Shown: in pieces, positions 1-11,190 of the stretch | Numbering within the stretch: position 1 is the stretch's first letter | Layout of the letters: the number at the start of each line of letters is the position of its first letter | Assembly: GCA_030063045.1 (NCBI GenBank) | Contig: JAQSEB010000087.1 | Location: 744,001 to 808,000, forward strand | Direction of reading: 5' to 3' | DNA: 64,000 bases | From: Pratylenchus scribneri | Lineage: Eukaryota; Nematoda; Chromadorea; Rhabditida; Pratylenchidae | The notes under the pieces: model-generated | Seen by the model: only the letters and a program-made list of their open reading frames with translations | Told to the model about the DNA's origin: nothing | Database searches by the model: none | Position numbers and translations under genes: made by a program

Positions 1-1040
1 AAATTTTTAAAAAAATTTTTAAAAATGAATAAATTGAAATAAAAATTTGAACTATTTATAGAGCCATAATTAAAATTCAGTCCATTCAATTTAAATGTAC
101 CCTTTTTGTTAAGTGCGAATTCGTCTAATAATATTTGGGTTCATAAATAGAAACTCAATCCCCTGAACATGGTTTCCATTTTTATTTGTTTATTTTAATT
201 TTAAAAATAATAGTGCGCTCTTGTGGGTGTTCGTCAAATTTACACTATAGAAATTTTCATTCAAAAAAATTTATTCCACTTAAAAATGGTTTCGGGTGCT
301 CTCCTTAAAATAAGAGTTTCGGACACATTTCCAATTTCTTGAAGGAGAATTTAGCGAAAAAATGCTCAAAAAAGAGTGAAAATTGGAACCTGCTTTATTT
401 TGAATCAATTCAAGTTCACTAATAAAGGGACCGAAAAAAAGGATAATTTTATTCAATAGACTATGAATAGGGTATTGGACGAAAATCATTCAAAAATTAG
501 ATGATGGAAAAAGGTGATCAACACTGTTTTTTGCTAATCATTATTCGATTTAATTTTTTAATGCGAAAAAATTCTACCAAATTATATATGAGTTAATCAG
601 CAAGACTCTATTTTTTGGAAGGATTAAATACAAGGAAAAATTAGATTTTTGATCAAAAATTTAAAGTGATTACGCTACTTCATAGAATTGCGTTTATAAA
701 TAAAAAAATGAAATTGTAGTCCAAAAAAGATCAAAGTGAAAGGAAAAATACAAAACATAACTACATACTATGTTTAGTTATATATTTTAGGAAATAATAT
801 TATTATAATTTTCTATGACCCTATAAGTTCATTTAAAATAATTTTATATTATGAATTAAATATAAACTACGTTTTATTAGCACTAAGATTATTTTTCAAA
901 TTTTTTTTATGACATAATGGATATAGCCTATAGCGTAGTAATAGATGTCAAAGGATTAAGATAGGGTCAAGACAATGAATAATAATACAAAGAAATTTGC
1001 GATCAGTTGATATTTTATGGAAAAAAAATTGAGTCGGAAA

Positions 1041-1198
1041 CTGGGGTTGGGTCGAAATTTCGATTTCGATCGTCGAAATTTCGATGTTTTAGTTTCGATT
1101 TTATGAAAAAAGCAAAGGTAGAGCTACCTTTGATATACGGTTTCGATTTCCATTTCGATTTTCGAAATTTCTATGTTTTTGAGTTTCGACCCCAGCCG
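1041..1198. mobile_element. hAT-type MITE, 158 bp
   Basis: The element is flanked on both sides by an exact 8-bp direct repeat, GTCGGAAA (1033-1040 and 1199-1206), the target-site length made by hAT transposases. The ends are imperfect inverted repeats: CTGGGGTTGGGTCGAAA on the left and the complement of CGGCTGGGGTCGAAA on the right. The interior is mostly iterations of TTTCGA/TTTCGG, so it is nearly self-complementary. There is no coding capacity, so it is non-autonomous. Confidence 0.8.
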
Positions 1199-1289
1199 GT
1201 CGGAAAGTCCCAAAAAAATATTAAATTTTATTAATTTGATAAAAAGTGGAAATATCTCTATTTTGCTGTTCATCTCAATTCTTAAATAC

Positions 1290-2190
1290 GGTCAATTTGT
1301 AATGAGTCATGCTCATCGGATTCAGTGAATGATGATATAAAAAAATGTACTGGAACAAAATTAAATTGTCAATAATTAAATAATTGATCAATATGATTCG
1401 ACAAATCCAAGTGGAAAAATAATAATTGGAAAGAAAATTTAATCACTCAATTTGAAGCTTAAGTAGAGAGTTCTACATAATTAAGCTGTTAAATAAATAG
1501 ATTTAGTTAGTCATAAAATAAAATAATGGGGGGGGGGGGGGGGGGGGGGTAAAAATTCTTTAGAAATTAAAAAATTTCTATAGAAATTTCAAATTTTTTA
1601 AATGCAGTCATGCCAACGGGGGTGATATAATTTTAAAATCCGGCGAAAATTATCAACCCTTAAATACAGTCTAATTCTGAGTCATGCTCCGGATTCAGTG
1701 AATGATATATAAAAAATAAAAATGTACTGGAACAAAATAAATTTTTAATAATTAAAAATTAGTCTAAATGGAAATTGTTCATCAAATTGAAGACAAAATG
1801 GGAAAATAAATAAGTACCACTCGCTAAATTTTGCCTAAATATTGATCAACAAGAATTGCAAAAATATTCTTTGGAAATTGAGAAACTGCATGTAAAATTC
1901 GAATCTTTTAATTTAGGTAATTTTGTGGATTTTGCCCATCAGATTCGGTGAATAATGCACAAAAATGAATTGGACCAAAATAAAAATTTGGAACAAAATA
2001 AAATATTTTATCCACACTCAAATTGGCCGAAAAAACGGAAATTATTCGTCAAATTGAAGACAAAAAAAGGAAATAAAAAAATTAAATTCCACTCGCTAAA
2101 TTTTGGCTGCCTTCTCAGCAGCAATTTGGAAGGTGGAACAAAAAAGGCAAACGAAGAGGAAAAATTCACGTAAATAATAAAAATTTTTAT
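1290..2190. repeat. Diverged direct repeats
   Basis: A block containing a recognisable stretch (ATTCAGTGAATGAT followed by AATGTACTGGAACAAAA) occurs near 1320, near 1690 and, more diverged, near 1945. A second block (GTCAAATTGAAGACAAAA, then CCACTCGCTAAATTTTG) occurs near 1775-1835 and 2047-2105. The pattern suggests two or three decayed tandem copies of a unit of roughly 270-370 bp. Confidence 0.55.
1528..1549. repeat. Poly-G run, 22 nt
   Basis: An uninterrupted run of 22 G in AT-rich DNA, inside the diverged repeat block. Similar runs occur near 30290, 39557, 60303 and 63526. Confidence 0.95.
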
Positions 2191-2512
2191 CCAGTTTGGC
2201 GAAATAAAAAAATATGATAGCGGTGCGCACGGCTGGCCGGTGGATCGTTAAAAATAACAAACTTTTCTTTTTTTCTTTGTCAATGTCAATAAAAAAAATA
2301 AAGATTTGCACATATTTTCAATTTTTAGATATGCTCAAAGTCAAAGTTTGAATTCTAACTAATGTACTTGATTTTGTGTTTTGTGTCTTTATTTTAAATT
2401 TTTAACGACTTAGTTTATTATAAAATGATAATTAATTTACTATCATAAATCATGGAATTTAATTTGGAACCATTAAATGTGGTAAAATTGGAATAAATTG
2501 TAAATTTAAATT

Positions 2513-2742
2513 AGAGTCCGGCGCCGGGCCAGCCCCGGCAAAACCCGGCGATTTTTGAGCAATTTTTTTTGAGCCCGGAATCCGGCACAGTTTAAAACAC
2601 TACCGAGCCCGGAAGCCGGCCCGACAATTTTTTTCGTAATTTTCCGAAAACCGGCCAAAACCGGCTCTTTTTTGCCGGGCCCGGGTAATTTTTTCGGAAA
2701 AAAACCGGAATCGGGCTCGGAAATTTTGAAATTCCGGACTCT
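2513..2742. mobile_element. CCGG-rich palindromic MITE, copy 1
   Basis: Starts with AGAGTCCGG and ends with CCGGACTCT; homology of the two ends continues outward for a few bases. The interior repeats CCGGC/CCCGG motifs and is far more GC-rich than its surroundings. A second copy lies in opposite orientation at 33339-33548. No clear target duplication could be read because the flanks are AT-rich on both sides. Confidence 0.7.
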
Positions 2743-3550
2743 AATTTATATTATATCCTATTCAAAAAAGATTTATTTATTAAGCCTGTATGGCCTCAAA
2801 AACTTCCGATTTTTCAAAACAAAAAATATGTTAAGAAATCCAGTAATTTTAATGTTAAATTTAATTAAATTAATCGTTTTGTGTAAAGATGGGAAATGAT
2901 CAAAAATGATAGTATTTATAACCAAATTAACCATTTTTTAATGTTTGTAATTAACCTCTTTAGGTATTTTGGGCAAAATTTTTTAAGCTTAGTAAGATAA
3001 TTTTTAAATTAGGTAGTAGTTAATTAGAAAATTAATTTTATTTTATTGGATAAAATTTTCATTATGTAATTGTATGTGCTTTTTTTTTATCTAATGCAAG
3101 GTCATCAAGCATGTGGAAATAATTTTGCTACTAATAAACTATAGGCACTTTCTTGAATAAAATATAAAATCATAGCTTATTAAGAGATTGCCAAGGTAGC
3201 ATTAATAGTTTTTTTTACAAAAATAAATCAAAAAATAATTTATATCTTTCTGGGCATTCATGAAAATTCATGGCATAGAACTTCATAGGAATTTTTAAAA
3301 ATTTTCTATTGTAGGAAATATGAAAAAATTATATTAAATTTTAATTTTTTAATTTGACAACGCTATTTTAAAAGGAAAATATTTTTTATTGTTAAATCTA
3401 AATTAATTGAATTGTTTACAATTTTAAAATCAAACGCAGACAAAAAATTAGTAATCGCAGATAAGATTTAAATGGAAATAGTAACCGGTTCCTTTTAATA
3501 TTTTTCGTTTCATTTCAGCCACATTAAAAAACGTTTTAAATACTTTGAAA

Positions 3551-6500
3551 ATGGAAAACTATTATTTTATTTTTATCTTCCATTATATATTTTTATTTGA
3601 CTTTAAGCAATTTAAAAAGGAATTTTCCAATACGAGAATGGTCATTTCCAATATATCCAACAGCCATAATCAATCAAATCCAATAAAATATGGTCCGGAA
3701 AATGAGAATAATAAAAGCGAATTGAGCGAGAAGAAGGCAAAAAACGAAAAAACAAAATCATTTTGTCTATGCTTTTGGCATGCAATCAAAGTAAATAATT
3801 TTCCCTTAATAATCTCTAATTAATTTTTTAAGGATTTTCCCTTGGCGATTTTATTACTTATTGCATTCATCCAATTCGCACTTACATTTTATAAACCACA
3901 AAATTCTATTGATGAAGGATTACCAGAACAAAACTCCGAATCAATCTATTTTTTTGCTTTGATTTTAGCAGTTAATTTAAAAATGGGAAATATTTAATTT
4001 GCCAAATAGCATATAATGTCGTAAACCGTTTTTGGTTTATAACTTGACCGTAACTAGGGGTTTATGTTAGGGGATTGGTGGTCCATTCCTCTAAAATTTT
4101 TATAGTGTACTCTCTCTTTTTTCTATCCTAGCTCCGAAGCACATAAACTCATAGTCCCTAGCCAATACTCTGATTTAGAAGAATGGAACATCCACCGTTT
4201 AGGGCTAGGGTTAGGTTCAGGGCAGGCATCAGGCATGGGATTAGGGGCTAAAGGCTAGAGTTTAGCGGTAGGATTAGGGGTTTTATGTGGCCAAATTATA
4301 GATCCTAAATGAAAAAGATTAATTTTTCGACATGAATGATTTTTTGGCATTTTCAATACTCTATTTGGCAAATTAAATACCATCCATTTAAAAATTTGCC
4401 TAAAAAAATTTATTTTATTTATTAAGTTAAATATCATCTGGCTCACAAAAGCATTGCATTTCTGGAAGGAATCCAAAATTAATAATAAATCCACTAACGG
4501 AACCGTCAACATTGAGGTGAGTAAAATTTTTTGGTATTTTTCTGTTATGAGCCACCCTTACGAAAATTTATGAAAAACCTTCCTAAGGAATAATTTTTGG
4601 TGCTGATCACGAATTTTTGCTTAAAATTATATTAATATTAAACCTTGGACTTCTTTTAATTTATTTGTTCCATTCCTAATTTTAGTCTTAAGCCGAAATC
4701 CTAGTATTACACCAGAAAATAAAAATGGTCCCTAAATTTTTTAGTTTTATGCGAAACTAATGGTAGATTTGAGCATATCAAGACACCCCTATTGAGCCAA
4801 AAGTTGATAAAAAAAACTCGCCAATTTTTCGAGTTCGAAATGGAAGGGCCCTTTTCTTTTCAATTTTAAATATCACATAACTAACACAATGGTACGATAC
4901 GCAGAAAAAGATTCAGAATCATGCACGCCGTTCCAAAATCGAAGGGTCCCACCAAAATGGTATAAAACGTCATCTCTCTCTTTTTTCTTTTTAAATAATT
5001 TATTTATCATTATGTCTAGCCGGTGAAAATATCGGTGTTGCATAACTCTGTTCATTTCTGGGAGATCAAAATTTTTTTCTGGCAATTTTGTGCAGAAAAT
5101 TCAGGGCTTTAAGATAGGCTTAAAATTTAAAAAAAAATTCTAAGTGACAAAAATTTTTTTCTAAGAAAGGAAATTTGATTATTTTTTTCCATGAGAATAA
5201 ATGGATAACAATAAACGTAAATAAGCTCACTCGATTCAGCATAGTCGAATTACTTTATGTGATTTCTTTATCAGCTATTTTTAATGCATTTAAATCACTT
5301 TTTTAATCGCTTTTGGTTTTTGAACAATGAAATGACCATAACAATGATTTAAAATGTTCAAAATTGGCCAATATTGAAATTTTGCAGACCCACCATTGCG
5401 AGTCAAATGAGCTGTATGGATAAACACAATACGATGAAAAAAATTTTTCAGAAAAAAGTAAAGGTTCCCCCTATGAGTCCGACGTAAAAATTGATTTATA
5501 TTATTTAAAATTAATTAAAATGCTTTTAAAAATTATTGAAACTTTTTACAACCTATTAGATTAATATAAATTCATATTTGACCGAAAAAGCAGTAATCCA
5601 AATGATTGGACAGTGGTGGCTGGTGGGATTCGGACTTTTCCTCGAAGAATATTTTGACTCAAGCATTTACCAACTGAGCCAAATGAATTTTTTTCTTGGT
5701 CAGTCCTTCGATTTTGTAACGGCGTCATGACTAAAAAACACAGAATTACTCCTACAGTAGAACACGTTCATAATTTTTGGTGGTATGGCTCATAATAGAA
5801 AAGTAACTAATTTTACATTAAAATTAGTTCAACCTTTTTTAAGTTTATTCATCATTTAATACAAAAAAATCGCAGAATTGCATTATATTTAGCAATTATT
5901 TCCATATTCATTATCACTGCAAGAATCAATATTCACAAATATGGTAAATTTTATAATGAATTTAATATAATTTTGCAAAATAATTTTTTTCACAGCACTT
6001 GGACCTATTGCCGATCGACAGTTTAAATTTCAAGATATTCCTGTTTTTCTTGATTATAGCATGGTAATTTTTGAAACATGTTTTATTCAAATTCCATGGG
6101 GACTTCCTTTGGCACTTACAATTACGGCGCATTATTCAAATTTGGCATATAAAGTTTTGCATATTCACATGGTCAATTTCGCTGTGTTGAATATTTTTTC
6201 AATTAGTTCGGCCATTCTTTTCAAATCAACAATAATATTTACTGTAAATGTTTCTTTTTTAAATTAAATACATATATAAAAATATTAGTTTGCCCATTTG
6301 CTCTGGGCCAATTTATTATTAAGCACTGTTTTATCGTTTGTAATGGCCAAGGCCGAAATAAATGCCTCCACGAATTTGTCCAATAATCGCATTTTGATTC
6401 GCAATATCATTGGAATTACATTCTACCAAATAATTGTTCTGTTAGGCTTGAAGATTTTTGGTAAATTTTAATATTTATAATATTAAATAAACATTTACTT

Positions 6501-7731
6501 TATGCCTTTAAATTTAACGCAAATATTATTTAAAAAAAAATTAAATTATTTATGAATTTTTGAGATCGGACCAATATCAAGATCGGCTCAAGAGATTCCC
6601 AAGATCTTGGGTCAGGATCTTGACTCGAGATCTTGGTTGAGCATTTTTGGGATTTTGTCAAGATTGTTAAATATCAAAATTTGGTCAAGACTTGAACCAA
6701 GATCTTGATTGAACTTTTTTGAATTTTAAATCTTGAACAATGTGGAGAAAATTTTTCTAGGATTTTTAAATTTTCAGTAAAAAATTTTCGCTGCGCGGCC
6801 ATACAGAGACAAAATGAGCGATGAATAGTTTTGGATTATTAAGGCGGAGAAATTAATTTTAATTGCAGGCAACGAAATTAGGGTTGCACCCTAGATATTT
6901 TGGGACAAGATTTTCAGAGTCGGAATTTATTTGGGGTGGCTTTGTCGATGGTGGCATTTTTTTTGTCGGAGTCCCGACTTTCATTAATTTTTCCCAACCA
7001 AATTGCTGTGAAGTGAAAAATTTTAGCAAAAAATAGAGGCAAAACGAAAAATTTTAGTCAGAAATGTTGATTTTTTGAACAGTGCTCTTTGCCTTCAATC
7101 CATTACAAATAATGTTTACTTTTATTGAAAAATAATGCTAAAAAAATTTCAGGAAAAAATTTTTTCTAAAAATTTTTTTAATTTTCAATCTTGATCTTGA
7201 GCAAAAATTCTTCAAGATCATTCAATATCAAGATTTGGTCAAGATCTTGATTGACCATCCTTGTCGATCTCTAATAAATTTCAAGGCTATAAATTCATTC
7301 CTAACATGGAATATGACCCGGAATTGGCCAAAACAATGATTTTCAATACATTTGTTCTAATGATGCTGTCCAATGCACTTTTTGCAAATTCAACTTATTC
7401 CGGCAGCAAAAATATATTATTAAAAATTTTCTTTCCACTTAATTCCTTAAAATTCGTCATTGTTTGGACTTTTGCTTTGGCACTACATTTATTTATAATT
7501 CAATTTGGCGGAAGTTGGTTCCAAGTTAAGAGCCTTGATTTATTTGTACATGGATTGTGCTTTATTTTCGCATTTCTTCAGCTACTTTTGGCTCAGGTAA
7601 CTTCTTAATTCAGTATATCATTTATTATTTAAAAAAATTCACAGTTGCTTGTTTTTATGCCAACTGGCAAGGGGAAAGCTGCGCCAGCATCAAATATGAA
7701 AATGGAATCAATTCAACGAAATATTCCCTGA
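3551..7731 (+). CDS. PMCA-like membrane protein lacking all catalytic domains
   Basis: Eight exons (3551-3790, 3833-3970, 4427-4516, 5844-5943, 5996-6243, 6289-6460, 7286-7596, 7645-7731) join in matching phases to a 461-residue protein. It aligns along its whole length with the membrane part of plasma-membrane Ca2+-ATPases (P2B-type). Residues about 75-110 match TM1 (ending LTFYKPQ, like LSFYQPP). Residues 115-143 match TM2, 166-185 TM3, and PWGLPLALTI (223-232) TM4, where PMCA has PEGLP. LLWANLLLST (276-285) matches TM6 and FNTFVLMML to FGGSWF matches TM7-9, followed by TM10 and a short tail. The TM2-TM3 linker is about 30 residues, so the actuator domain is absent. Only about six residues separate TM4 from TM5, so the P and N domains and DKTGT are absent. 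Two Ca2+-ligand positions are also changed: Glu to Trp in TM4 and Asp to Ser in TM6. It therefore cannot pump, and its function is unknown. Introns 3 and 6 carry MITEs. The start could instead be the ATG at 3638. Confidence 0.8.
4020..4290. repeat. Decayed foldback element in intron 2 of the PMCA-like gene
   Basis: GGTGGTCCATTCCTCTAAA near 4077 is matched in inverse by sequence near 4165-4200 (TTAGAAGAATGGAAC, ATCCACC). The right part contains GGGCTAGGGTTAGG, a telomere-like string seen in other MITEs of this window. Boundaries are approximate. Confidence 0.4.
4533..5807. mobile_element. MITE-like element, GGTAYTTTTC/TTATGAGCCA ends
   Basis: Left end GGTATTTTTCTGTTATGAGC is matched by the complement of the right end, GTTACTTTTCTATTATGAGC. 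The same terminal motif occurs at 30234-30465 and in a decayed form at 40757-41300. The element fills most of intron 3 of the PMCA-like gene and carries a tRNA-like segment at 5620-5690. No transposase frame is present. Confidence 0.55.
5620..5690 (-). repeat. tRNA-like (SINE head) sequence
   Basis: On the minus strand a good pol III A box (TGGCTCAGTTGG, complement of about 5671-5682) is followed at the right distance by a weaker B box (AAGTCCGAATCC). A functional tRNA cloverleaf is not evident. It is probably a tRNA-derived retroposon head or a tRNA pseudogene inside a larger repeat. Confidence 0.45.
6558..7276. mobile_element. AAGATCTTG-rich foldback MITE
   Basis: Begins TGAGATCGGACC and ends GTCGATCTCTA; both ends are built of repeated ATCAAGATCTTGG-type motifs in inverse orientation. 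It resembles the element at 31215-31616, which shares the TAGAGATCG end. It lies in intron 6 of the PMCA-like gene. Confidence 0.55.
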
Positions 7732-7775
7732 AGAGTCCACAACCACAACGACATATTTATATATATATATAGAAG

Positions 7776-7853
7776 AAGAACCAGCGGGCGAGCCCGCTGG
7801 TTCTTAAAGCGATGACGGAAGGAATAAGTGGGGAAATTAGAGGGAAAGCGCTA
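7776..7853. other. Two adjacent GC-rich hairpins 3' of the PMCA-like gene
   Basis: 7776-7805 is a perfect palindrome: 14 bp AAGAACCAGCGGGC, a 2-nt centre GA, then its complement. About 30 bp further on, AAAGCGC-TATC-GCGCTTT forms a second 7-bp stem. They follow the stop codon of the PMCA-like gene after a short AT microsatellite. They could be a transcript 3'-end structure or the end of a mobile element. Confidence 0.6.
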
Positions 7854-8027
7854 TCGCGCTTTAAAAGATTGCTAGAAGGGTTATATTTCATAATAGAATC
7901 CATTCCACATTTTTTTGATCAAAATTCAACTCGCGCAGAACCGGTTTAAAAATTTGAACCGGTTTAATTTTCAAATTAAACCTCAAATTCGTGATCCCCA
8001 CCATCGATAACCCCTAAAAAAATTATT

Positions 8028-8098
8028 GGCCTTTGGTGGGATTCGAACCCGCGACCTCCTCCCAATTCCTCCCTTCTTACCAAATCGGCCACAAAGGG
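8028..8098 (-). repeat. tRNA-like / SINE head with perfect B box
   Basis: On the minus strand: an acceptor-like stem (CCTTTG pairing with CAAAGG), an A box resembling TGGCCGATTTGGTA, and a perfect B box GGTTCGAATCC. The middle does not fold into a normal anticodon arm, so this is more likely a tRNA-derived SINE head or pseudogene than a working tRNA. Sequence on both sides (7900-8450) is repeat-like. Confidence 0.55.
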
Positions 8099-8484
8099 AA
8101 AAGTGCCGGGTCGGCCAATTTCTGCAGCGTGTAGGGCCAAGGGTTTTGAGAATTTACCCCATAAACCATATATTTTTGGAAAGCCCACACTCTTGCGGAG
8201 TGCCCTTTCTCCGGACCCAAAATCCAAAAATCAAAAGGAAAAAAGTTTTACCTGGGCAAACCGCAAAAGTTCACTTTTTTAAACCGGTTTATGGCTTATA
8301 TCTCGAAACCGGGGGGCTAATTCGAAAAAAGAGGATTTTCCCATTGGTTCCAGATATATGGGAAACTTTAAAAAAAAAGATCTCGAAATTCGGTCCAGTA
8401 GAAGACTCCATCTTGAAAAAATTTTACGAATTTCAAATTTTTTATATATTTATATAATTGTGCGACTTTTCAAATAAATCTAAT

Positions 8485-9105
8485 CATTTTTTGGCAAACA
8501 TGCAGAAATTGGTCCCGCCGGGTTTTGCTTTTAAAAATGAAGTAAACACATTTTTTAGGATATTTTAATGCGCAGAGCACGATTCAGAGCTCAGATTTTT
8601 AATATCTTGTCATCTTGGTGAAATGTTGACAACTTTTACCAAGAAAAAGAAAAAATGGGACCAAATTCATTTTGGGTGAGAAATTATGCCCAATATCTAG
8701 CTTTATCGATGCAGTTTGACGAGTTGAAACATTTGGTATAATTTTTAAGTAGAAAAAATTCGAATTTCCAAAGTTATGAGCGAAAAAGAATTTTCATCTT
8801 GGTAAGATTTTTGATTTATAACTTTCTTATATTGCATGTTGTTAGCTACTAAAAATGGTACCTTTGGATTCAGCTCGCCGAGCTGCGTTGAATAAGCTAT
8901 TGGCCAGATAAAAAATTTTCACCAAAAATGCCCTTGGTCCCCCTCTGTACTTTATCATTGTAAAAGTTATCATTATCTTACCAAGATAGTAAGATTTTGA
9001 AAATCCGAGCTCAGAATCGTGCTCAGCGCATTAAACTACCCATAAAAATGTGTTTTCTTAATTTTTAAAATCAAAACTCGACGGGACATAATTCTGCACT
9101 TTTGC
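8485..9105. mobile_element. Foldback MITE with about 170-bp inverted arms
   Basis: The left arm (about 8490-8665) and the complement of the right arm (about 8935-9100) share long stretches, for example AAACACATTTTT, TTTAATGCGC-GAGCACGATTC and ATCTTGGT. No coding capacity. A related element lies at 43330-43710. Confidence 0.7.
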
Positions 9106-9287
9106 CCATTATTTCAATTATTTTTTGAAATAAAATTTAATCATTTTCAATAAGTTTGTGAATTTTGGCAAAAAATAAAATTTTCTTGACTATTATTCGA
9201 ATATATTTTATACAATTCAAAATCTTTTTTTTTATAAACACTATATTATTGTTATAAAATTAGTATATTCTCAACAACAAATAAATT

Positions 9288-10279
9288 TTATGAATCGCTC
9301 TCTTTCGTCATATTGTAGTTAGCAATTCGTAATAATTGAACTTAAAAATAAAAAAAAAATAAATTCTCAAAAGATAATTAGCCCAAACCTAAGCCAATGC
9401 AGAAAACGAAAAAATTGACACTGGCAAGATAGTAGTTTTTCGGGATTATTACAAAACAATATCGAGTCCAAATGGCGCCAGTTGTTGCCAAAGCTGAGTT
9501 CTGCGAAAATTTGATGAATTTTTAATTCCATATGATTAAATGTGAAAATTAATAGGACAAAAAAAATAGCCAAATGAGTATTTTGGCAATATCTAAGCAA
9601 TCTTCGATTTTGACATCTATTCTGAACTTTTTTCATAATATTTTTTTCCCAATTCTATAAAATCACTAATTCTCTTCCGAGTCTGTGTAATGTAATGAAT
9701 GACAAAGAGTAAGGAATGTGCCCCTAGCGCCTAGCCGAACCTGAAATAAACTGAGTTTCTCTGGGGGTCTTTTCAAATCGGAAATTCCAGCCAAAACGAG
9801 AATCCATTTGATTGTGGGAGACCAGAAGAAAACTGTCGAATAATAATTTAAATTTCGAAAATGGTAAACAAATTAAATGATTTAGAAATTTTTCTATAAT
9901 CATCTCATACTTTTTATAAGATTTAATTTTGAATCCATTTTATGTGGGTTAAATCAAAGTTATTGCCAATTAAAATTTCTAGCAATTTAAATCGGTATAA
10001 TATTTTAAAATTGAATAAATTTGGCCCCTAAAATAAATCTACCATGGCTAATCGAATGATCCATAAATATTAATTGCTCTTAGATGCCTAGAACTGATGA
10101 GATATGGTCATTTTTAACAATTTTGGCCAAAAATTATTTTTAACCATGAAAATCAAGGTTATCCAAAAATCCGATTGGAAATTAATTTTTTATAAATCTA
10201 TTCATTAATTTAGAATTAATTAACCTGTTTTTGGCCCTGCCGGATGATTCCATGCTGGCTTTGCGATTGAAGGCAACAT
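9288..10279 (-). CDS. mpc-2: Mitochondrial pyruvate carrier subunit 2
   Basis: Four exons read right to left: 10225-10279, 9741-9832, 9389-9500, 9288-9340; phases agree at every join, giving 103 residues. MPC2 is half of the inner-membrane complex that imports pyruvate into mitochondria. Family signatures are clear: NHPAGPKT, then VFFWSPTIKW (TM1), RPPEKLS, NSALATTGAIWTRY (TM2), FVIIPKNYYLASVNFF (TM3) and QLLRIANYN at the C-terminus. The ATG at 10279 gives a shorter N-terminus than is usual for MPC2. The frame stays open to a TTTTCAG acceptor about 12 bp upstream, so an unseen 5' exon or trans-splicing to a leader is possible. No MPC1 gene is seen in the window. Confidence 0.92.
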
Positions 10280-11190
10280 GGGATAAACAAACTGAAAATG
10301 AAGAATTTTAAAAATTTAATATTTGCAAATAACTTTGTCCCCAAGACGACATAAAAATTTATAAAAAGCTGGTAAAAATGGAGCCATTTTTGGCTAAAAT
10401 TTAATTATAAAATAAAAAATTTTGATTAAAAATTTATTGAAATAAAATTTGCTACCAGAATTTTGAATAACGGAATCAATTTTTAAAATTAATATTATTT
10501 TTAAATTTTTATCAAATTTGGCATCATTTTATGGCCCTATTTTGGATAAATTGATAAGTAAAAGAAATTTAATTAGAAATTGGCAAAAATTATGACCAAC
10601 ATAATTTTCTGGCCAATTATGTTATGAATTATAATTTATATATAAAAAATTTTCAGAAACGATTTAATCGAATGATATAAAAATTTTATTTATAAAATTG
10701 CTAATATATAGGCGTAAAATTTGTAGTGCACAAAAAATTTTGAATGAATATTCGACAAATTTGATTGTAAATTTGGTGTGAAAAAATCGATGTTGAATGT
10801 GTAAAATTCTCTTTGCTCAAATTTCCATTCTCCGCATCACAATAAAATTGCATTATCTTCTATTCTCATTTTAATCGAGACTCGAGAGTATCGACCCGTT
10901 TTGAGGGCTAGACGGTTCCTGTTTTCTCTCCATTTCCATTTTTTATTTCGCGATGGGATCATTGCCCCTGCTCAAACCCCATACCTTCTCTATATTCAGC
11001 AAAAAAGGGACTTTCCAATTAGCAGTTCAAACTACACTCATTTCGCTTCTAATTAAACTAGGACACGTAAGAAAGTGGGTGCGTAAGGGAAGTGGGTGTA
11101 AGGAATATGTGGTTTTAAGGAATATGAGGAAATTTAAAATAAATGAGGGGTTTTAGTAAGGTATAACGTATAAGCGAGCTGAGCCCCGAA
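10280..11190. other. Intergenic interval upstream of mpc-2
   Basis: No supported gene. A 67-codon open frame at 10953-11156 (+) begins with ATG but has no recognisable family. The target site of the next MITE (GCCCCGAA) is at the right edge. Confidence 0.5.

Larger units (their letters stand above)
1..3550. other. Gene-free AT-rich interval with repeats
   Basis: No convincing coding exon on either strand. Open frames here are short and of low complexity. The interval contains one hAT-type MITE (1041-1198), a set of diverged direct repeats (about 1290-2190), a 22-nt G run (1528-1549) and a GC-rich palindromic element (2513-2742), each listed separately. The rest is A/T-rich sequence in which nothing was recognised. 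Confidence 0.6.

Noticed and set aside
3551..7731. GPCR interpretation of the multi-TM gene
   Set aside because: The GLPLAL, WANLL, FNTFV and FGGSWF motifs align in order with PMCA helices; no receptor landmark fits.
8026..8457. A 143-codon plus-strand frame as a gene
   Set aside because: It begins inside a tRNA-like SINE head and runs through AACCGGTTT-type repeats; no domain or splice support.
9367..9636. Minus-strand 89-codon single-exon frame
   Set aside because: The same DNA read in another frame gives the mpc-2 exon with clear family residues and splice sites.
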